NCBI GenBank assembly: GCA_025558075.1
Contig: JAHLKF010000016.1
Location: forward strand, 364,775-428,774
DNA length: 64,000 nt
Origin: Gaertneriomyces semiglobifer
Lineage: Eukaryota; Chytridiomycota; Chytridiomycetes; Spizellomycetales; Spizellomycetaceae
Direction: 5' to 3'
Shown: in pieces, positions 58,858 to 64,000 of the stretch
Layout: each line of letters opens with the position of its first letter
Position numbering within the stretch: the stretch's first letter is position 1
Notes under the pieces: model-generated
Databases searched by the model: none
What the model saw: the letters and a program-made list of their open reading frames with translations, nothing else
What the model was told of the DNA's origin: nothing
Made by a program: the position numbers and the translations under genes

Positions 58858-59295
58858 TGGCCTTCTTACACAGATATCACCGGTCGTACGCGTCTATCTC
58901 TGTAAACATGCTGTGTGAGCCCAAGTAATCAACTGGCCGGCCACATGCCTATATGAGCTGTCAACCAACCAGTTTGCTGTACAGACAGAAGTCATACTGT
59001 CTTTATCGTCACCTCCAGATCCCTCTGCTTGTGTTCTACTGTGGAGTTGTGTGGGAATGTCCGGTGCACCGACGAGGGCCTACGCGTGCTTTATATATTA
59101 TATAATGGGGTGAAGGACGCGGTCAGCTCAATTTCCCGTGACCGGCACCGTCACAATGATTTATCAGCAGTGTGGCCCAGTCACGAGCTACAGGAACGTC
59201 TGCGGATTGACATGCATACATTATACAATTGCAAGAGTTCATACACAAGCGTGACGGTGCTTTTATATTTACTACTTATTTTAATACACTTCAAC

Positions 59296-59589
59296 TTACC
59301 CACGCATTGGGTTACTTTGACGTGAAACCCCTCGCATAACGACCTTGACTAACATTTTTATTAGCTTGTTGGCTTGCGCCACCCAACATTCCGATGTCAA
59401 GGAGGGGAGATTCAACAACGGCATAGACCCATCATAATCATCGTCGAGGTCGGAGTCAGAGGACGCATTCGATTCTGCGTCCGAATTTGAGGTAGGGTCG
59501 ACTGCGGTACGTTTCCGCGCTTGCCCAGGCGTGGGTGTGGCGACCTCATCGGACTTTCGTTTCTTTGGGGCAGGTGGAGTACATGGCAC
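59296..59589 (-). pseudogene. 5' fragment of an NLS-bearing subtelomeric gene
   Basis: Met at 59589 is followed by TPPAPKKRKSDE, a classical basic nuclear-localisation signal, a second basic patch (QARKRTAV) and an acidic Ser/Asp stretch (SDSDLDDDYDGSMPLLNLP). It then has CWVAQANKLIKMLVKV before the frame ends. Charged, NLS-like N-termini also begin the 60-62 kb gene (MTKRKSSKSHGPSSKR). No continuation exons are visible between 58.86 and 59.3 kb, where the repeats lie, so this is probably a truncated copy. The short open frame could also be a complete small nuclear protein. Confidence 0.35.
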
Positions 59590-60097
59590 AAACGCGGTCG
59601 AATGCCTTTGCTGAGAATACTACCACAGGTCTGGCGCGTCTCATTTCTAACACGTCAGTCCTTATGTGCTGTGGTGAGCATAGTGGTGAATTCGAAGGTG
59701 ATGTCGGCTGGGTAGATGGAGAACGGAGCAGACCAGACTGGACAGAGAACAGTGGGCGAGTCAGGTGAGGCCCCGTGACCGGCACAGTCATGCTTCCAGA
59801 CCACTGGGAGAATAAATGAAGAAGTGTGATAATAATCTTATTCTGCTACTGAGACGAATTCTAACTGCATTCGCTTTAACTTTTCGACTTTCGCGTTCGG
59901 ACCATACAGCCGCCCAACGGCGGCAGGCCATACACCTCGGTTGTAGCGAAGCTGCGTCCAAATGTTTCTCGTCTCCCACGCACGGCCAATTTGGATTTCG
60001 ATTTGGTTATGCTATCGGCGATCCGGCCGATTACGGATAGCGTTTTCTGTCGTAGCACGTTAGCCAATGCCCAAAAGATGTATTGCATGCGGCGAAA

Positions 60098-62288
60098 TTA
60101 ACATACTTCAATGCGAAGGTTCAAGTATATAATATCCACAGCTGTTGCCACGCTCCTGACTGTCCCGGGATGCTTTCCTTTACGCAGTGTACCAAGCATG
60201 AATATGCCCGAAGTGCGCCACCTCATGGCATACACAGTCTGCCAATAGTCTGAGAGTAAAAACGAGAGGAGATTAGCAACCACAAATGATTGTGCAAACG
60301 AGCATTTGGTGCGCATACCATAACCCTGGCTGCCAAGAACAAACAATCGCGACACCTGTGCAGGGTCGCAGCCTTGATGATTTGAGAGGAATGCGAATAA
60401 AATGTCTCGAAGACACACAGCCAAGTCTACTCGATCTGAGTGAAACTTTCCAAACCCTGGCTTTGGGAAGCCTCCGGATCTGAGTGCCACGAGCCCTTCT
60501 AGCCGGTGGTCTGAGTCTGCCAGAATAACACGCAAGTCGCACTTTTGGCCAGCCACATTCTTCATTTCGATGGATCTCGCGGTGTTACGTGCCAGCATGC
60601 TGCCCAAAGATTGCACTTCGCCCTCATCCGTCTTCCATCGCTCCTGATAAGGATCGACCAGGGCTTTGATCATGAAGGCAGTCAACTTTTGGTCCACGGT
60701 CCCTTCTGATGCGTGTTCCGCGTGACGATGTAACGCCATTAAATTCTGCAGACATTCCTGATAAACGCGACTTTCAGAACGTTCAGCAGGGTACATTCAA
60801 ACGTCGCTCTCAATTCAATGTTGAATTTCATGTCCTCACCGAATCCGGTTTCCCCACTTGTCATATCGTTTCTCCTCTATTTTATCTAGGAGATCATCAA
60901 AATCATCCCACTCTCCGTCAACTATTTCTTGAATGTCGTCAGAAACCTTTTCCAACAACGTGCGTTTGTCGTGGTCGAGACTCTTGAGCTCAACTTCCTG
61001 ATAGAAATCCACACGCATCTCCTCTAATTCGTCTACGGTGAAGATATCTGCTCTACGGTCAATAAAAAGCCAGGGAAAATATTGTTTTTCTGCGAAGAAC
61101 GTACTTGCCTGCGATTCCTTTGTCGGTGCCTGAAACGTCAATGATTCCCCACCAAATCAAGGATATTTCCCGATGCTTAGGATTTAGGTTGTTGCGAGCG
61201 GTTTTGATTGTTTGCAACACATTTTTCCCACTCTTAAGCGTCCAATCCATGTATGAAGCAGGATCCGCTGTATTAACGGCCTTGGTTTTGGTCTTCGGCA
61301 TGAACATCAAGCTGGGATCCTCGTAAAGAGTGTCCGCCTTGGCGTCGATGTTTTCAAGTACAATTTGACCGACTAAAAAGAAAATCAATGAGCTGTGCGT
61401 TTTCCTTGAAAACGAGCGCAGATTCCTAACCGCTTTGTGGACTTTCCACGTTAGCGTCCTCGCTTCCGCTATCAGGTGCGACGGGGATAGCATCATTAGT
61501 GGTGCTTGCGACATCTATGTGTACCATCCACTCCTTGACTAAAAAATGAAGTCGATGAGCTGCGTGGCTATTCTCTATGAACGCAAGCTCCTTACCTCTT
61601 CGTACACTTTCTGGTTCCGCCACAGATTCATCCATGCTCGAGTCTGTCTCCGAAAATAAAACCTCGGGTCCGAGAGCTTCTTGTACCAGAGCTTGTGCCC
61701 CTTTTTGGTGGGCAAGAGACATCGCTGCCACCTGAGCACAATCAGCTGCTCGTTTTGCTTTTTTAATCATGCTGACGAGCATCAAAAAGTCACCAGACTC
61801 GCAAAACGATTCAAGCTCGCGGTACGCTGATCCGTTTCGGGCCTGGGTTGAGAATCCCTTTAGCAAAAATCTTGTGACCATGCTTTCGAGGTACTTTACC
61901 TTCAATGATGCTCCAATTCTAACTGCATGGTTCTTATGCGTTTCTGCTTTTACATGAGGCGTGAGGCAATTTATGTCTTTTAGCAGAGCTCGGCGGATAT
62001 CCTCCAAATTCGTAGGACCGTTGTTTGAGACAACATGCTTAGCAAAATCCTCTACCGTCCAGCCTCCTCCTTTATGCTCTCGCCAGAAGTCTTGATAAAA
62101 GAAAAACGCATTGCCTCAGACAAGAGCATCCAAGATTGATGAAACAATTGTGAACGAAGCATACCCGCGCGGTTCAAATTAGCCAGACCAAAGTCTGTAA
62201 TCCACTTTCTTCCGACTGTGCTTGATCTGGAAGTGGCAGAGCGTTTGCTACTGGGGCCATGTGACTTAGAGCTTTTGCGTTTGGTCAT
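60098..62288 (-). CDS. hypothetical multi-exon subtelomeric protein, nuclease-like/Crinkler-associated type
   Basis: Five exons (62165-62288, 61431-62114, 61105-61372, 60840-61052, 60098-60770) join in phase to give 653 residues. The N-terminus is basic (MTKRKSSKSHGPSSKRSATS) and may be a nuclear signal. Then come WITDFGLANLNRAG/NAFFFY across intron 1, FWREHKGGGWTVEDFAKHV, and SVGQIVLENIDAK across intron 2. An acidic helix-rich segment (DELEEMRVDFYQEVELKSL) follows. The C-terminal domain has QKCDLRVILADSDHRLEGL, GFPKPGFGKFHSDRVDLAV and FVLGSQGYGM. This last domain resembles hypothetical nuclease-like proteins expanded in early-diverging fungi, sometimes with Crinkler headers. A further 57-nt segment (61539-61595) has good splice ends and a length divisible by three, so it may be an optional intron. 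The function is unknown. Confidence 0.62.
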
Positions 62289-62338
62289 TGCGTATATATT
62301 GCTTGTGGGGAAATTGCGTATATATTGCTTGTGGGGAA
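62287..62338. repeat. 26-bp tandem repeat, two copies
   Basis: The unit ATTGCGTATATATTGCTTGT plus GGGGAA occurs twice head-to-tail (62287-62312, 62313-62338) immediately upstream of the Met of the minus-strand gene. Each copy carries a TATATA core, so the pair may duplicate a promoter element. Confidence 0.9.
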
Positions 62339-62575
62339 AACATTTTAAGTGAACAACGCTCACGCGTGCGTGGAGCCACTAGTAGAGTGGCACAGTCATA
62401 TTATTTGTTTACATTTACAAGTACGCGTCTGTCCGGAACACACAATGCAACTTGCATCACCTCGTCACCCTTCTCAGAAACCCCGCTGGCTCTGAACCAG
62501 CAGATCTTCTGTCTTTCAATGGTAAGTTGGAGTTTTCTTCGAGATATGGCCACAACAATGGAAACCCAGGATGTC

Positions 62576-63040
62576 GCGCCGCAAGTTGGATAGTCTTGGG
62601 GCGTTATGCCCTGACTGCAAATGCCGCGAAAGAGGAGACTCCGGGAGACGTTTAGCCGCCATCGTTCCGCTAGACGGGTTCTCAGTATCTAACTAGGTAC
62701 TGAGAACTTCCAACTCCTAAGGAGGATCTGATGGGGGTCTGCGCCGTCATTGTCCCGTGCAGACCTCTTGGCAGAAGAAGGCCATCTAGATGTGTGAGAA
62801 GCATGCTATAGTACCCTCGTGATTTTTGCTGGAGAAAGTCAGAACCCGCGCCGCAATTTGTTTAGTCTTGGGGCGTTATGCTCTGGCTGCAAATGCCGCG
62901 AAAGAGGAGACTCCGGGAGACGTTTAGCCGCCATCGTTCCGCTAGACGGGTTCTCAGTATCTAACTAGGTACTGAGAACTTCCAACTCCTAAGGAGGATC
63001 TGATGGGGGTCTGCGCCGTGATTGTCCCGTGCAGACCTCT
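62576..63040. repeat. pair of 193-bp direct repeats with conserved hairpins
   Basis: Copy 1 is 62576-62768 and copy 2 is 62848-63040, offset exactly 272 bp. They are almost identical from GCGCCGCAA to GCAGACCTCT. Each has a perfect 10-bp inverted repeat, GTTCTCAGTA / TACTGAGAAC, with a 10-nt loop (62678-62707 and 62950-62979). Each also has a second stem GGTCTGC / GCAGACC near its 3' end. Identity through both stems suggests recent duplication or a conserved structure. No open frame is shared. Confidence 0.9.
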
Positions 63041-63742
63041 CGGGTGAAGGGGATTATTATTGCATATGCTTTGAACTGATGGTCTTTGCTGGGTTGCGCT
63101 TGGTTATGGTATGAAACTGATACTAATATCTCGAATCCTCTCGTCCAAGGCATTTCGTTTGTCAACATCCACCCGCACTGGATTTCCTCGCTTCCACCGC
63201 GATATACACATGCAAAGGATGAATCTCAAGATTTACTTTGGACACGATTCAGGCTGCGAGCCTTGATATCATTTGTACCTTCCTCTCGGTGAGCAGTCTG
63301 GAGAGAATGGCCCCATTTGTACACAAATTTAACTCTATCATTCCCTCATGACTCTTCCAGCTACAGCTATAAGCGGCTACGCTTCAAATGCGCCAAGACA
63401 ATTGACATTGATGATGGCCATTGTAACTCGTAACTGTGAATGGCAGTAATTTTGATAGAAGAGCCAGCAAGGTAGGCACTCTTGCTGCTGGTGCCCACGA
63501 ATCGAATGACAGAAGAAGGAATATACAGATTAATCTGCAACCAGCAGCCTACATTGGTTTCGCCCGATGCACCACCTACGGTATCCGAGCATGTTGTGGC
63601 AGCTGATATAAGCAAACTTTACACGTTGGATTTACATCATACCAATCGAATTCGCTTTCATACAGTGGGTCGGAGGCCGAAGTTGGATCAAGGCGCCTCT
63701 ATAACCGCCATTCACAGATCGAAGCCTGGCATCCACCTGCGA
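63041..63742. other. telomere-adjacent unique sequence
   Basis: About 700 bp between the 193-bp repeats and the telomere. A short minus-strand frame at 63615-63367 (82 codons) has no recognised motif. Nothing else is supported. Confidence 0.45.
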
Positions 63743-64000
63743 GGGTTAGGGTCAGGGTCAGGGTCAGGGTCAGGGTCAGGGTCAGGGTCAGGGTCAGGGT
63801 TAGGGTTAGGGTTAGGGTTAGGGGTTAGGGTTAGGGTTAGGGTTAGGGTTAGGGTTAGGGTTAGGGTTAGGGTTAGGGTTAGGGTTAGGGTTAGGGTTAG
63901 GGTTAGGGTTAGGGTTAGGGTTAGGGTTAGGGTTAGGGTTAGGGTTAGGGTTAGGGTTAGGGTTAGGGTTAGGGTTAGGGTTAGGGTTAGGGTTAGGGTT
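63743..64000 (+). repeat. telomere: (TTAGGG)n with inner TCAGGG variants
   Basis: From 63743 to the window end the sequence is a 6-mer array in the orientation of a right chromosome end. After one GGGTTA come eight GTCAGG-type variant units (63751-63798), then continuous GGGTTA units, with one seven-base GGGGTTA near 63821. This is the vertebrate/filamentous-fungal type TTAGGG telomere. Confidence 0.99.

Overview
The window is a fungal chromosome end. TTAGGG-type telomere repeats close the right-hand side. Protein-coding genes carry many short (about 50-75 nt) spliceosomal introns and encode fungal-type proteins: myosin II, a siderophore transporter, a very large NRPS and a HIR-complex subunit. 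The intron density, a CABIN1-like HIR3 subunit, a Rhizopus-like L-lactate dehydrogenase and Crinkler-like subtelomeric genes suggest an early-diverging (chytrid or Mucoromycota-like) fungus rather than a yeast or a typical ascomycete. That placement is inference; no species is assigned.

Layout, left to right. 1-2.3 kb: an F-BAR gene cut by the window edge and a small SET-domain gene, both minus strand, recovered by joining short exons. 3.0-10.1 kb: a complete class II myosin heavy chain (plus). 11.1-13.0 kb: an MFS siderophore-iron transporter (minus). 14.3-15.6 kb: an AIF/FSP1-like FAD oxidoreductase (plus). 16.1-34.3 kb: one giant NRPS gene (minus) whose 11 recognised exons all join in phase and encode five complete A-T-C modules after a partial N-terminal condensation domain. 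35.7-36.6 kb: a SidF/IucB-type hydroxyornithine acyltransferase (plus). 36.8-37.9 kb: L-lactate dehydrogenase (minus). 38.7-40.4 kb: branched-chain 2-oxoacid dehydrogenase E2 (plus). 40.7-42.6 kb: PRMT3-type arginine methyltransferase (minus). 43.0-48.5 kb: HIR3/CABIN1 histone chaperone subunit (plus). 48.5-63.7 kb: subtelomere with few and partly broken genes, diverged duplications and two families of ~200 bp repeats. 63.74-64.0 kb: telomere, with variant TCAGGG units on its inner side.

The transporter, NRPS and acyltransferase form a coherent hydroxamate-siderophore locus: an N5-hydroxyornithine would be acylated by the acyltransferase, polymerised and probably cyclised by the NRPS, and the ferric complex imported by the MFS carrier. 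The ornithine N5-monooxygenase is absent from the window. The NRPS condensation domains look like those of ferrichrome synthetases, but five full A-T-C modules differ from the usual layout of that family (three A domains followed by extra T-C units). A phase-0 intron lies at the same place at every module junction, which suggests growth by DNA-level duplication of whole modules. This is the best candidate here for a previously undescribed system.

All exon joins were made by eye from splice signals, frame and family motifs; no similarity search or transcript was available.
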